Shown here piece by piece: positions 47,614 through 56,463 of a stretch of 64,000 nucleotides of DNA. The first letter of the stretch is position 1. Each line of letters starts with the position of its first letter. The notes beneath the pieces are model-generated. The model did not search any database and had not been told where the DNA came from. It saw only the letters and a list, made by a program, of their open reading frames with translations. The stretch is from Haloferula helveola (GTDB lineage: Bacteria; Verrucomicrobiota; Verrucomicrobiia; Verrucomicrobiales; Akkermansiaceae): positions 1,612,001 to 1,676,000 of the forward strand of contig NZ_AP024702.1 of assembly GCF_037076345.1 (NCBI RefSeq), read 5' to 3'. Both the position numbers and the translations under genes were made by a program.

Positions 47614-48873
47614 TCAGCGCAGGTAGCGCTTCACCACACCCGACGGTAGGCTCTGGGCATTTGATTCGGTCCACGCCTTGGCGGATGCCTCGTCGCGACG
47701 CATCCACTCGCCGATGTAGCGGTAATACGACTTCGTGCGACTCCGCTCGTCGGCGATGTTCGCCACGAAGTTCATCGAGACTTCCGGCGCGTTTCGGAAA
47801 GCCTCGTCGACAAAGATCCGCTTGGCTCCGTCGAGGTCCGGATTGTTGCCGAGGCTCGCAAGCCACACCGCGGCTTCGGCGGGATCCTGGCGGGCGTAAT
47901 GCCGGGCTACACCCTCTGCGGCCTCGGTGCGGGTGTCCTCGGGGAGGGAATTCACCCACGCCTTGGCACTGTCGAGATCCTGCCTCGCCCAGCGGTCGGA
48001 TACGGTCTCGGAGACATCACGGCGCGTATTGGTATCGGCGATCATCGCGTTCCAGTCGCCGGCCCGCACCGGATCCAGTTCGGCAAGCTCGTCCGCAAAT
48101 CGGCGGGACGCTTCGTTGCGCATCCCCTCATCACTCACTCCGGCGATCCAGCCCTCGGCGTAGTCGTAGCCGAAGCGGGTCACGTGCTCCTCGATATTGC
48201 GCAGCGCGTTGCGCCGCGTCTCGCTGCTCTCGATCTGGCCGAGCAGGTCGCGGGCAATCATCGGGTCGGTTGCGGCTGCGCCGCGGATGGCACCGACCAC
48301 CCAGTTGTTGACGTCGCCGCCGTCGGGAGCATCGAGCGCCCATGCGAATGCAGCCTGAGGATCCGCCGCCGCCCAGGAACCGAGCACGTTTTCCCGCTCC
48401 CAGTCCTCCGCTCCATTCTCCTGCAGGTAGGACGTGACCGCATAAGGATCGCGCTCCGCCCATGCCTGAAGAAGGAGCGACCGCTCGGACCTCAGAAGGT
48501 TGCTGCCCGGATCGTCTCGGAGCTTCTCGTAAACCGAAGCGAACTCTCCGTCCGGCAACCGGTCGAGAAAAGCAAGCAGCCGCTGGGTGCGATCGATTCG
48601 GCTGGCGGAATCGAGGATTGACTGCAAACCCGCGGCACTCGTGCGTCTGCCGGACACCACCGAATCGGAGTCGCGCTCTCGCCGTGTCGCGGAAACACCA
48701 TCGCCCAAAGCGCCGCCAGCTTCCGCCCGGGACCCGGGGCGCGGAGGAACGCCGTCATTCCCGGAAGCCGCATCGGCCTGCGATCCTCCTCCGGTGCCTC
48801 GTCCGATCATCACCCCGGCGACCAGCGCCAGAGCCAATCCACCCGCATTCCAGCTCCAGCTTGGCAGTTTCAT
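47614..48873 (-). CDS. Exported or anchored helical-repeat protein
   Basis: A 419-residue protein. A signal-anchor (WNAGGLALALVAGVMIGRG) is followed by a low-complexity stretch and then, from about residue 85, a series of degenerate helical repeats of about 30 residues. These have the pattern W..(R/A)DP..A..W: for example AWAERDPYAVTSYLQ, SWAAADPQAAFAWALDAP, DRWARQDLDSAKAWVNSL and HYARQDPAEAAVWLASLG. This resembles HEAT/TPR-like alpha-solenoids seen widely in Verrucomicrobia, with no known function. Protein binding is a reasonable guess. It is convergent with no gene and precedes the small membrane protein. Confidence 0.7.
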   Translation of the reverse strand: MKLPSWSWNAGGLALALVAGVMIGRGTGGGSQADAASGNDGVPPRPGSRAEAGGALGDGVSATRRERDSDSVVSGRRTSAAGLQSILDSASRIDRTQRLLAFLDRLPDGEFASVYEKLRDDPGSNLLRSERSLLLQAWAERDPYAVTSYLQENGAEDWERENVLGSWAAADPQAAFAWALDAPDGGDVNNWVVGAIRGAAATDPMIARDLLGQIESSETRRNALRNIEEHVTRFGYDYAEGWIAGVSDEGMRNEASRRFADELAELDPVRAGDWNAMIADTNTRRDVSETVSDRWARQDLDSAKAWVNSLPEDTRTEAAEGVARHYARQDPAEAAVWLASLGNNPDLDGAKRIFVDEAFRNAPEVSMNFVANIADERSRTKSYYRYIGEWMRRDEASAKAWTESNAQSLPSGVVKRYLR

Positions 48874-48990
48874 GACGTTTCAAAACGTCTGACAGCCAGC
48901 CGATGTTTCATATCCCCCTTTCGGGTAAAAGCGTCAGGGCCACCCGGCGGAAGATCTTCCAAGCCGCGGCGATTCGGTCATGCTTGCCGA

Positions 48991-51900
48991 ATGCGACGAC
49001 TCCTCATTCTCCCCCTCATCGTGCTGATCGCCTGCCCCGGATTGTCGGACGAGTTCCGTTCGATCGCCGTCAAGGACCTCGGTCTTCAAATCGACCCGGC
49101 CGATCGTGAAGAGTTGCTGGCCCAGCAGATCGCCACGTGGTCGCACAGGGAAATCGAGGTCCGGATGATCACGGAGGCCTATCTCTGGATCGCCGAGGAT
49201 GACACACGGGTCCAGATTCCCCAAGGCGACGCGAGAGTCATCTTCAGGGACGACGGCAAGACACCGCTCTCCGGAGTGATCGATCTGCGGCCGGCAAGCG
49301 GGGAGCGGATCGTGACCGGCCTGCGTTTCGAAGTGGATCGCAAGAAAGCCGAAGAGAGCGACGAGGCGGAGTTCCTCGGCGCCCGCAAGGTTTGGGCGGA
49401 CCGCCGGGCCAACGAACACCTCCCGGGCACCGCTTGGTTCAAGCACTTGGCAGGCGAGGATGATGAGGAGAACCGACCGATGCGCGGTGACATCGGAAGC
49501 AGCTTCGCCGTCTTCGGCGGAGGTCGCGCCATTTCGGAAAACCTCGCTCTCGATCGGGATCTCATCCTCGGTCAGGATCCCGACAAAGCCGGAGAACCGG
49601 TGGCGATCGCCGACATCAAGGGCGTCACCGTTTCACCGATCAACTGGAAGGAACGGCTACCGGAGGGTGAAGTCGCGATGGACCCGCTTGCCAAGTTCAT
49701 CCCCGAAGATCAGCACGCGGTGTTCGCACCTTCGCTGCCCGGATTTCTCGAACTCCTCGACCGGCTCGACCGCGAAGCGGAACCGCTCGGCCAATCGGTC
49801 AGCGTGCGGAATCCGTATCGCGGTCTGGCGCTCCGCTACAAACGCCAGCTCGGCCTCGACCTCCCTGCTGTCGCCGCCCGGCTGCTGCCGGTGAACCGTA
49901 TCGCCGTTACCGGCGGTGACCCTTACTTCGCCACCGGCACCGACGTCGCGATTCTGTTCGAAACCGGCAAGCCCGCCGACCTCTTCGACGCGCTTTCCAA
50001 GACGATCCGCGTTTGGGCGGGAACGGAAGGCGACGAGCTCAAGGTCGAAGGCGGCAAGGGCAGGGTCTTCCTGAAGCCCGACCGCACGCTCTCAAGCTAT
50101 CTCATCGAGGTGAACGGGCTGGTGGCACTGACGAATTCCGAGTCCCAGGTCCGCCGACTCACGGAAGTCTCGAGCGGCAATACCACCGCCCTCGGGTCGA
50201 CCGACGAGTTCCGCTTCTTCCGCCATCGCTATCCGATGGCTGCCGGAGAGAGTGTATTCCTGTTCCTCTCCGACGCGGCCATCCGCCGGTGGGCGGGACC
50301 CGAGGTGCGCATCGGCACCTCCCGCCGCAACCGCGCCCTCGCCGCCCTGAACGAGCTGACCGCCCGCGAAATCTCCGGCGAGAAGGACGGGCCGGACTAC
50401 GGCCCGCTGCTCGGCAAGACGAGCATCGTCAAAGGGCAGGCCCGCAGTGAGAAATTCGGCTCGGCGGATTTCCTGACTCCGATTTCCGAACTCGGAATCA
50501 CCGAGGTAACCGCCGCCGAAAAGGACGCTTACGAACGCTGGCGCCGCGGCTATGAAAATGGATGGGCTCAGGTGTTCGATCCGATCGCGATCCAACTCCG
50601 GGCTTCGAAAGAAGAATACCAAGTCGACCTCACCGTGCTGCCTCTCACCGTCGGCAGTGACTACCAGGAGATCATGGAGTTCGCCGGTGATACGGAACTT
50701 CCAACCGCCGCCCGGCTGCGCACCGACCGCTCGCTTCTGCATCTTGCGATCGCGGTCGACAACAAGAGCGAAGCGTTCAGCTCGTTGGACAAGGAGCTGG
50801 TTCCGCTGATTCCCGGCCTGAAGATCAACCCGCTCTCGTGGGTTGGCGACTCGATCTCGGTCGACTTCGAACGCAGCCTCTTCTGGGAAGCGCTCGGCGA
50901 TGACCTCGAATTCGAGCAGTTCGCCAAGCTCCCGGTGTCGGTCCGTGTTTCATCGAAGAGCCGGCTCAATCTCGGGCTCTTCCTGACCGGACTTCGCGGC
51001 ATGATCGAGAGTTCGGCACCGGACTCGATGCAGTGGGAAACCCGCAAGCACGGCGAACGCTCGTATGTGGTCATTTCCGAGAAGGAGGAATCCGAGTTCC
51101 TCGACCTGAAAATCTGCTACGCGGTCCTCCCCAAGGCACTGCTGGTCGCCCTCGACGAGCAGGTTCTGAAACGGGCGATCGACCGCGAAGACATGGAGTT
51201 GACGGAGCGGCAGACCGCCGCCGTTCCGAAGGCCCGTAGCCTTCTGCTCGATATGGACCCCGGCTTCCTCGCCAACGCCGGACCGCTGTGGATGTTCGAC
51301 AGCGACGTGACCACACGGCGTGCGTCCGAAAGCTGGAAGGCCATCCCCATCCTCAACGAATGGCACCGCCTCTTCCCTGACCGCGACCCGGTCGATGTCC
51401 ACCGCGAGCGATTCGGCGCCACCATCGCCTGCCCCGGCCAGAAAGGCTACCGGTGGAATGCCGAGGCGCTGACTATGGAGTCGGTCGCTTACGGCCACCC
51501 GGCCGCACCTCGCGAGGATGCGGAACCGATGGACATCGCCTCCCGCTTCGGCCGCCTGACCTCGGGAATTGATTTTGAAGACGACGGACTGAGGCTCCGG
51601 CTCCACGCCGGCCCCGCTACCGACCTGCCCGGTCCCAAAGCTCCTCCTGCAGGCGAGCTACTCGCCAAAGCCACCGACCTGATGGTGCTCAAGCCGGGAC
51701 GGGTGATGCTCTATGCTGGCCGCGACGCCGACGGCAAACACACATGGTCCCATGAGATCACCGATGTCTCCGAGACCGACGATGGCACCGTTTTCACAAC
51801 CAAGGAGCCATGGTCCGGGGCCGGTGACTCGGGGGTCTATATCGGCAGGTATCTCGTCAACGACGGGATCCAGCTCCAGGCGTGGGAGGACAGCGGCTCC

Positions 51901-52260
51901 TCCGCGGTCTACATCGATCCGGATCTCGACCTACCCGCCGAACTTCGGAAGGGCGCAATCGTCCGGGACCGCAACCGCGGAACGATGGTCAGCGAAGAGG
52001 AAGGTGAAAAGACCACCGAGGAAGGAATCGCCGCGACGGAATTCCACATCCTCGGACTTGAGACCATCGAGGTTCCCGCCGGAACCTTCGAGGACTGCGT
52101 GAAGATCGAGTACTCGCAGGAAAGCGTGTGGGGTGGCTACTTCGACCGTGGCACCACCCTGCTGTGGTACCACCCGGGAACCGGGTTGATCCGCACCACC
52201 GACCTCAGCGGGTGGAGCCCGACGATGGAGCTCGAGAAGATCGAAGAACCCGGCGAGTAG
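48991..52260 (+). CDS. Large exported protein of unknown function
   Basis: A 1089-residue protein with a signal peptide (RRLLILPLIVLIACPGLSDE; the Cys could be a lipid site). No family is recognised. Segments of note are ESVFLFLSDAAIRRWAGPEV near residue 420 and EVPAGTFEDCVKIEYSQESV near 1025, the latter like the 'VPAGTFxxC.k' ending of small exported DUFs, followed by LLWYHPGTGLIRTT. Between them are alternating alpha/beta parts with an interior LLLDMDPGFLANAGPLWMFD. It may be a large DUF3352-like protein (repeated domain around 240-800 would fit). It has no neighbours on its strand. Confidence 0.65.
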   Translation: MRRLLILPLIVLIACPGLSDEFRSIAVKDLGLQIDPADREELLAQQIATWSHREIEVRMITEAYLWIAEDDTRVQIPQGDARVIFRDDGKTPLSGVIDLRPASGERIVTGLRFEVDRKKAEESDEAEFLGARKVWADRRANEHLPGTAWFKHLAGEDDEENRPMRGDIGSSFAVFGGGRAISENLALDRDLILGQDPDKAGEPVAIADIKGVTVSPINWKERLPEGEVAMDPLAKFIPEDQHAVFAPSLPGFLELLDRLDREAEPLGQSVSVRNPYRGLALRYKRQLGLDLPAVAARLLPVNRIAVTGGDPYFATGTDVAILFETGKPADLFDALSKTIRVWAGTEGDELKVEGGKGRVFLKPDRTLSSYLIEVNGLVALTNSESQVRRLTEVSSGNTTALGSTDEFRFFRHRYPMAAGESVFLFLSDAAIRRWAGPEVRIGTSRRNRALAALNELTAREISGEKDGPDYGPLLGKTSIVKGQARSEKFGSADFLTPISELGITEVTAAEKDAYERWRRGYENGWAQVFDPIAIQLRASKEEYQVDLTVLPLTVGSDYQEIMEFAGDTELPTAARLRTDRSLLHLAIAVDNKSEAFSSLDKELVPLIPGLKINPLSWVGDSISVDFERSLFWEALGDDLEFEQFAKLPVSVRVSSKSRLNLGLFLTGLRGMIESSAPDSMQWETRKHGERSYVVISEKEESEFLDLKICYAVLPKALLVALDEQVLKRAIDREDMELTERQTAAVPKARSLLLDMDPGFLANAGPLWMFDSDVTTRRASESWKAIPILNEWHRLFPDRDPVDVHRERFGATIACPGQKGYRWNAEALTMESVAYGHPAAPREDAEPMDIASRFGRLTSGIDFEDDGLRLRLHAGPATDLPGPKAPPAGELLAKATDLMVLKPGRVMLYAGRDADGKHTWSHEITDVSETDDGTVFTTKEPWSGAGDSGVYIGRYLVNDGIQLQAWEDSGSSAVYIDPDLDLPAELRKGAIVRDRNRGTMVSEEEGEKTTEEGIAATEFHILGLETIEVPAGTFEDCVKIEYSQESVWGGYFDRGTTLLWYHPGTGLIRTTDLSGWSPTMELEKIEEPGE

Positions 52261-52274
52261 TCCGGCCGAACCGA

Positions 52275-54149
52275 TCAGCCGCCGGTGCGGGGGCCGCGCG
52301 GCTTCTTCGGCTTGTCGTCGCCGCTTTCGACCACACGCCCGCGGGCCTGCTTCATTTTCTGCTGCTGCTCGGCGGCCTCGGCCATGCGTTCCATGAACGA
52401 CTTGCCCTTGCCACCGGCACGCTCCTTGAGCTCCGGCTCCGGCATGCGCTGGGTCAGCCACGTCTGGAAGATCGAGAACAAGTTCGAGGTCGTCCAATAA
52501 AGCGCGAGGGCAGCCGCGAAGTTGTAACAGAAGACGAGGAACATGATCGGCATCAGCTTCATGATCGTCTGCTGAGTCTTGTCGGCCGAGGTGTTCGGCA
52601 TCATGTGCATCTGCAGGAAGCTCGAAAGGCCCATCACGATCGGCAGCACGTTGATCGGGAATCCGGCGACGGTCGCGACCGTGTCGGGCATCGAGAGGTC
52701 ATCGACCCACAGGAATCCATGGCCGCGGAGTTCGACCGCGTACTGGAGCATCCGGTAGAAGCCGAAGAAGATCGGCATCTGCACCAGCATCGGCAGACAG
52801 CCGCCGAGCGGGTTGATGCCGAACTTGCGGTAGAGCCCCATGACTTCCTGCTGAACCTTGGTCGGGTCGTCGGGATACTTCTCCTTCAGCCTGTCCATCT
52901 CCGGCTTCAGCTTCGCCATCCGCTTCATCGTGCGGTTCGAGCGGGCGTAAAGCGGCCACATGAGGGAGCGCACCACCAGGGTGACGACCACGATCGCGAT
53001 GCCCCACGACCATGCTCCCGAGATCTTGTCGACGCCGTCGTGGATATAGACGAGCAGGTAGTTGAGCATCCAGCTGAAGACCCCGATGATCGCCCAGCCG
53101 TAGTTCATGATGTCGCCGAAACCGTCGCCCATCTTGCTGAGCATCCGGTTCTCCTTCGGTCCCATGAACAGTCGGTAATTGAGGGCGCGGCGGGCACCAG
53201 GCTCGAGCGGCCCACTCGGCAGAAGGGAGCCGACGCGCACGGCCAGCACCGGGTCGTCGACGCCTTCGATGCGAACTTCCGCCGACTTCGCCCAGATCCC
53301 TCCGGTCGTCACTTCGGCAGGCTTCAGCACGGTCGCGAAGAACTGGCTCGAGACGCCGGCGTACTCCATTTCCGCGGCCGTTTCGACCATGAGGGTTTTC
53401 GGATCGGAGAACCATCCGCCGCGGAACTTGTTCGACTTCGTCAGATGGAAATCACCGTCCTCACGCCAAAGGAATCCGGCAGGCGACAGGCGTGTTTCGC
53501 CGGCATGCAACGGTTGGGCCCTGCCGAGGTAGAGACTGAAACGGTCGAGCGGAATCTGCGCGTTCGAGTCCTTGGAGTTCTCGATGTCGAGTTGCAGGTC
53601 GAGCAGGTAGTCGGTGCCGGGCTCGTCGGTGGTGACGAGCGACCACGACTTCTTGATGATCAGACCGGCCGGGTGCCGCGCGGCGAAGACCACGCGCTTG
53701 CCGGGCTCCGACTCCTTTTCGAGGTAGGTGTAATTGACCCGCTCAAGTCCGTCCGGCCCGTCCGAGATGGAGCCGACCGCACTGTTGTCGCCGGCGTTGA
53801 GCACGACATTCTGATCGCCTTCGCCGACCGCCTTCTCGTTCTTGAACTCGGCCGTTTTGACACCGCCGCCGAGGGTCGTGAGCGTGAAGACGATCTCGGG
53901 GGTCTCGAGTGTGTGGAGCGTCGGCTCGACGACATCTTCCGGATCCGGGTCGACCTCCTCGAGAATGCCGGGCTTGTCGGGTTGCGAGGTATCGCCGGTC
54001 GAATCACCACCGCCTTGCTCAACCGCCTCCAGCCGCTCCTTTTCGGCCAGCGCCGCGCGCTCCTTGGACGTCTGGTGGTTGAAGTACAGATTGACGGCGA
54101 GCAGCACGCTGCAGATGCCGAGAACGATCCATGTCTTGCGGTCGTACAT
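52275..54149 (-). CDS. yidC: Membrane protein insertase YidC
   Basis: A 624-residue inner-membrane insertase of Gram-negative layout. TM1 (RKTWIVLGICSVLLAVNLYF) is followed by a large periplasmic P1 domain (residues about 75-365). A conserved 60KD_IMP domain with five TMs includes SWGIAIVVVTLVVRSLMWPL with the groove Arg, KEKYPDDPTKVQQEVMGLYR and FGINPLGGCLPMLVQMPIFF. A basic cytosolic tail ends it. It works alone or with SecYEG. The gene is the last of rpmH-rnpA-yidD-yidC on this strand. Confidence 0.97.
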   Translation of the reverse strand: MYDRKTWIVLGICSVLLAVNLYFNHQTSKERAALAEKERLEAVEQGGGDSTGDTSQPDKPGILEEVDPDPEDVVEPTLHTLETPEIVFTLTTLGGGVKTAEFKNEKAVGEGDQNVVLNAGDNSAVGSISDGPDGLERVNYTYLEKESEPGKRVVFAARHPAGLIIKKSWSLVTTDEPGTDYLLDLQLDIENSKDSNAQIPLDRFSLYLGRAQPLHAGETRLSPAGFLWREDGDFHLTKSNKFRGGWFSDPKTLMVETAAEMEYAGVSSQFFATVLKPAEVTTGGIWAKSAEVRIEGVDDPVLAVRVGSLLPSGPLEPGARRALNYRLFMGPKENRMLSKMGDGFGDIMNYGWAIIGVFSWMLNYLLVYIHDGVDKISGAWSWGIAIVVVTLVVRSLMWPLYARSNRTMKRMAKLKPEMDRLKEKYPDDPTKVQQEVMGLYRKFGINPLGGCLPMLVQMPIFFGFYRMLQYAVELRGHGFLWVDDLSMPDTVATVAGFPINVLPIVMGLSSFLQMHMMPNTSADKTQQTIMKLMPIMFLVFCYNFAAALALYWTTSNLFSIFQTWLTQRMPEPELKERAGGKGKSFMERMAEAAEQQQKMKQARGRVVESGDDKPKKPRGPRTGG

Positions 54150-54170
54150 GATGAAATAGGTAGGCCTGCC

Positions 54171-54434
54171 TCAGTCGGATGTCGGCGGATTGCCGTGCCC
54201 CCGCGGCGGCGGGACGGGGTCATAACCATGGCCACCCCACGGATGACAGCGGAAAATCCGGCAGATCCCGAGCCATGATCCTTTCCATGGTCCGTGGATC
54301 TCGACCGCCTGCAGGAAGTAGTTCGAGCAGGTCGGCTGGTAGCGGCACCCCGCCATCGGCCCGGCGAGCGCTTTCAGCACCGGGTTGAGGAACCGCTGGT
54401 AGAAGCGGATCAGCAGGCGGATCAGGAAGGTCAT
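54171..54434 (-). CDS. yidD: Membrane protein insertion efficiency factor YidD
   Basis: An 87-residue YidD/haemolytic family protein. [18 protein letters not shown] is an amphipathic helix. [20 protein letters not shown] and [15 protein letters not shown] are the family signature, with two conserved Cys. It aids YidC insertion at the inner face of the membrane. The start at 54434 (MTFLIRLL) is usual; 54461 would add nine residues. It lies 21 bp before yidC. Confidence 0.93.
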   Translation of the reverse strand: MTFLIRLLIRFYQRFLNPVLKALAGPMAGCRYQPTCSNYFLQAVEIHGPWKGSWLGICRIFRCHPWGGHGYDPVPPPRGHGNPPTSD

Positions 54435-54509
54435 CGGGTTGGCGGGAGCAAAAGGGGCCACAATCCGGGGCTCCGCGCCGCAACAATCGCGCGGAGGTTT
54501 TGGAACGCT

Positions 54510-54866
54510 TCAGGGGGTCCGCTCGATGACAGCCAGCCGCTGCGCCTGCTTCAGCCAGTCCTTTTCCAGCTCCTCGAAGGTCGCGGAGGCCGCGCCGGGG
54601 CGCGGGATCGTGACCAGATAGCGGGCCGGATTGGCGATCCGCTCGCCATTTCGCTGGAGGATCGACCGGACCCGCCGGCGGATCCGGTTGCGGTCATGGG
54701 CCTTGCCGACCTTGCGGGTCGTGATGATCCCGATCATCAGGCGCTCCAGCTCCGGGTCCTCCAGAGTGCTCAAAACGACAAAACGGCCGGCTTTCGCTCG
54801 ACCGTTCGTGCGGACCTTGGAGAACTCGGCCCGCGTCGTCATGCTGTGCTTCCGCGAAAGGCGCAT
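54510..54866 (-). CDS. rnpA: Ribonuclease P protein component
   Basis: A 118-residue basic protein, partner of the RNase P RNA in 5' maturation of tRNA. LSRKHSMTTRAEFSKVRTNG at the start and the RNR signature GKAHDRNRIRRRVRSIL are typical. The ATG at 54866 is 20 bp after the rpmH stop; a longer open frame reaching 55304 runs through rpmH and is not used. The C-terminus FEELEKDWLKQAQRL is normal for the family. Confidence 0.95.
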   Translation of the reverse strand: MRLSRKHSMTTRAEFSKVRTNGRAKAGRFVVLSTLEDPELERLMIGIITTRKVGKAHDRNRIRRRVRSILQRNGERIANPARYLVTIPRPGAASATFEELEKDWLKQAQRLAVIERTP

Positions 54867-54886
54867 CGCCCGGAAGCATGCGGGAA

Positions 54887-55069
54887 TCACACCCCGTGCT
54901 GGGTGGTGTGGCGATCGTACTTGATCTCCGCACCCTTCGGCAGGAGGCGCTTGCGGCCCTTCTGACGGCGCTTGCGCAGGATGTCGCGGCCGGCCTTGGT
55001 CGCCATGCGGGCGCGGAAGCCGTGCTGACGCTTGCGGGTACGCTTGGAAGGTTGGAAGGTGCGTTTCAT
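54887..55069 (-). CDS. rpmH: Ribosomal protein L34
   Basis: A 60-residue 50S subunit protein. [20 protein letters not shown] and [17 protein letters not shown] are the L34 signature. Most L34 proteins end about there (44-47 residues). This one has an extra C-terminal stretch of about 18 residues ([18 protein letters not shown]). A good promoter lies 46 bp upstream. dnaA, often next to rpmH, is absent here, as is any DnaA-box cluster. Confidence 0.96.
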   Translation of the reverse strand: MKRTFQPSKRTRKRQHGFRARMATKAGRDILRKRRQKGRKRLLPKGAEIKYDRHTTQHGV

Positions 55070-55114
55070 GGCTGGAATCGGGAAAAATCACGCGCCTCCC
55101 TGGCGCGGGCGGGC

Positions 55115-55142
55115 ACTCTAGGCATCGGCCTACCCTTGTCAA
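55115..55142 (-). promoter_or_regulatory. Sigma-70-like promoter of rpmH
   Basis: On the minus strand TTGACA (55142-55137) and TAGAGT (55120-55115) are 16 bp apart, about 45 bp upstream of the rpmH start. It fits a strong housekeeping promoter for the rpmH-rnpA-yidD-yidC unit. Confidence 0.55.
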
Positions 55143-55198
55143 TGCACCAATTCGGGTCCGGGTTACAAAAAATCCGCGGGCCGATGCCGTGAAATTCC

Positions 55199-55738
55199 GT
55201 GTCTCCCGGCACCTCCCGTGCAACGCTCCCTGCCGTGATCGAGTCCGCTTCCTCCCTCCCGGCCAGCCCCTCCCTCGGAAATGCCCCGAAGATCGAGCCG
55301 GCAACCATCGAGGACCTGCCGGAACTGGTGGAAATGGTGATGGAGCTGTTCCGGCTGCAGGGCGACTTCATGCCCGACGCCACCGCGCAGGAGCGCGGCC
55401 TCGCCCTGATTCTCGAGCAACCGTCGCGCGGACGGATCTTCGTCATGCGCAACGACCACCAGATCATCGGCATGGTGAACCTGCTGTTCACCATCTCGAC
55501 CGCGATGGGCGGTTTCGTGATCCAGATGGAAGACGTCATCATCCATCCCGATCACCGGGGCCAGGGCTTCGGCAGCCAGCTCCTCGAGCACGTGATCGAC
55601 TTTGCGCGCAGCAAGGATTTCAAACGGATCACGCTGCTCACCGACAAGATCTCGGCCGAATCGCAAAACTTCTTCCGGAAGTACAACTTCGAGTATTCGA
55701 ACATGATCCCGATGCGCCGGATCATGGATCCCGAGTAA
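55199..55738 (+). CDS. GNAT family N-acetyltransferase
   Basis: A 179-residue protein when started at the GTG at 55199. A GTG at 55235 would give 167 residues and may be better, as the GNAT domain starts near KIEPATIEDLPELVEMVMEL. Acetyl-CoA-binding motif A is VIIHPDHRGQGFGSQLLEHV, followed by RITLLTDKISAESQNFFRKY. Substrate unknown. It diverges from rpmH. Confidence 0.85.
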   Translation: MSPGTSRATLPAVIESASSLPASPSLGNAPKIEPATIEDLPELVEMVMELFRLQGDFMPDATAQERGLALILEQPSRGRIFVMRNDHQIIGMVNLLFTISTAMGGFVIQMEDVIIHPDHRGQGFGSQLLEHVIDFARSKDFKRITLLTDKISAESQNFFRKYNFEYSNMIPMRRIMDPE

Positions 55739-55750
55739 AGCCCGCCCGCC

Positions 55751-55999
55751 ATGCACATCGCCATCACCCAGGCCGACGGCTTCGCGCTCGCGATGCTTGC
55801 CATGCTGGCGGTCAGCTTCGGATGCGTGCTGATTCTCCTCATGGCGATTTTCCGGGGCGGCAAACGCGGCGACCCGGAGGTGGAGAAGCTGATCGACGAG
55901 GTCAGCGACGAGCCGAAAAAACCGGAGAAAGCCGGTGCGCCCGAAGCCCCGAAGCGCGAGCCATGGGAACGCGACTCCGATTGGTGGCAGAAGGAATAA
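55751..55999 (+). CDS. Small single-pass membrane protein
   Basis: An 82-residue protein with one hydrophobic segment (AMLAMLAVSFGCVLILLMAI) followed by a basic GGKRGD and an acidic-basic charged tail (KLIDEVSDEPKKPEKAGAPE). It begins 12 bp after the GNAT stop and is probably co-transcribed. No family recognised. Membrane topology with cytosolic tail is likely. Confidence 0.6.
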   Translation: MHIAITQADGFALAMLAMLAVSFGCVLILLMAIFRGGKRGDPEVEKLIDEVSDEPKKPEKAGAPEAPKREPWERDSDWWQKE

Positions 56000-56042
56000 C
56001 GTTCCTTCCCACGACCTGAACCGAGAGCAGGATAAGGAGGTT

Positions 56043-56429
56043 GAACCGCCAAGACGCAAAGGTCGCCAAGGCCGGACCGACGCAGGTTGAAATTGTGCTC
56101 TACTTTGCGCCTTAGCGTCTTTGCGGTTCCAAGACCCGCAGCCCCGAAGAGCCCCGCTCAAACCGACCTCTGAGAAGCCCCGAAAGGGCGCAGGCACTTA
56201 GCCACGGGGCTTGCCCCGTGGCACCGAATATCTTGGATATCCGAGCCCCGCGAGGGGCGCAGGTGAAGCACTACCATCCTGTCGGCTGCGCGCCGCCGTT
56301 ACGCATCTTCGGCGATCGGGAAATCATCGTAGTACGAACCAAGGGGTAAACCCAGCGGCTCACTGCCTCCGTCCTCCCGAGACCGGAAATGGTGTCCCCC
56401 GACTTCGCGCTTTGGCGTCTTTGCGGTTC
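56043..56429. repeat. Cluster of intergenic repeats and palindromes
   Basis: The 464 bp between 56000 and 56463 hold no convincing gene. An element of about 27 bp occurs three times: + strand 56043-56071 (GAACCGCCAAGACGCAAAGG start) and inverted at 56103-56130 and 56403-56429. Between them are a 9-bp perfect hairpin CCACGGGGC/GCCCCGTGG at 56202-56221, ATATC/GATAT at 56228-56240, and GCCCC/GGGGC at 56245-56258. GAACCGCAAAGACGC-type sequences recur in many bacterial genomes, to my knowledge. Mobile REP-like elements or RNA hairpins are likely. Confidence 0.65.
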
Positions 56430-56463
56430 AAAAATCCCTCAAGTGTCGAAGCGACGACCCGGC

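Noticed and set aside
52128-54278. Plus-strand frame of 716 residues opposite yidC
   Set aside because: Antisense to yidC with His/Arg/Glu-rich nonsense composition.
55070-55198. Replication origin next to rpmH
   Set aside because: No dnaA gene and no cluster of DnaA boxes in the gap; only a promoter is visible.
54510-55304. Extended RnpA reading of 264 residues
   Set aside because: It runs through rpmH in another frame. The usual RnpA start is at 54866.
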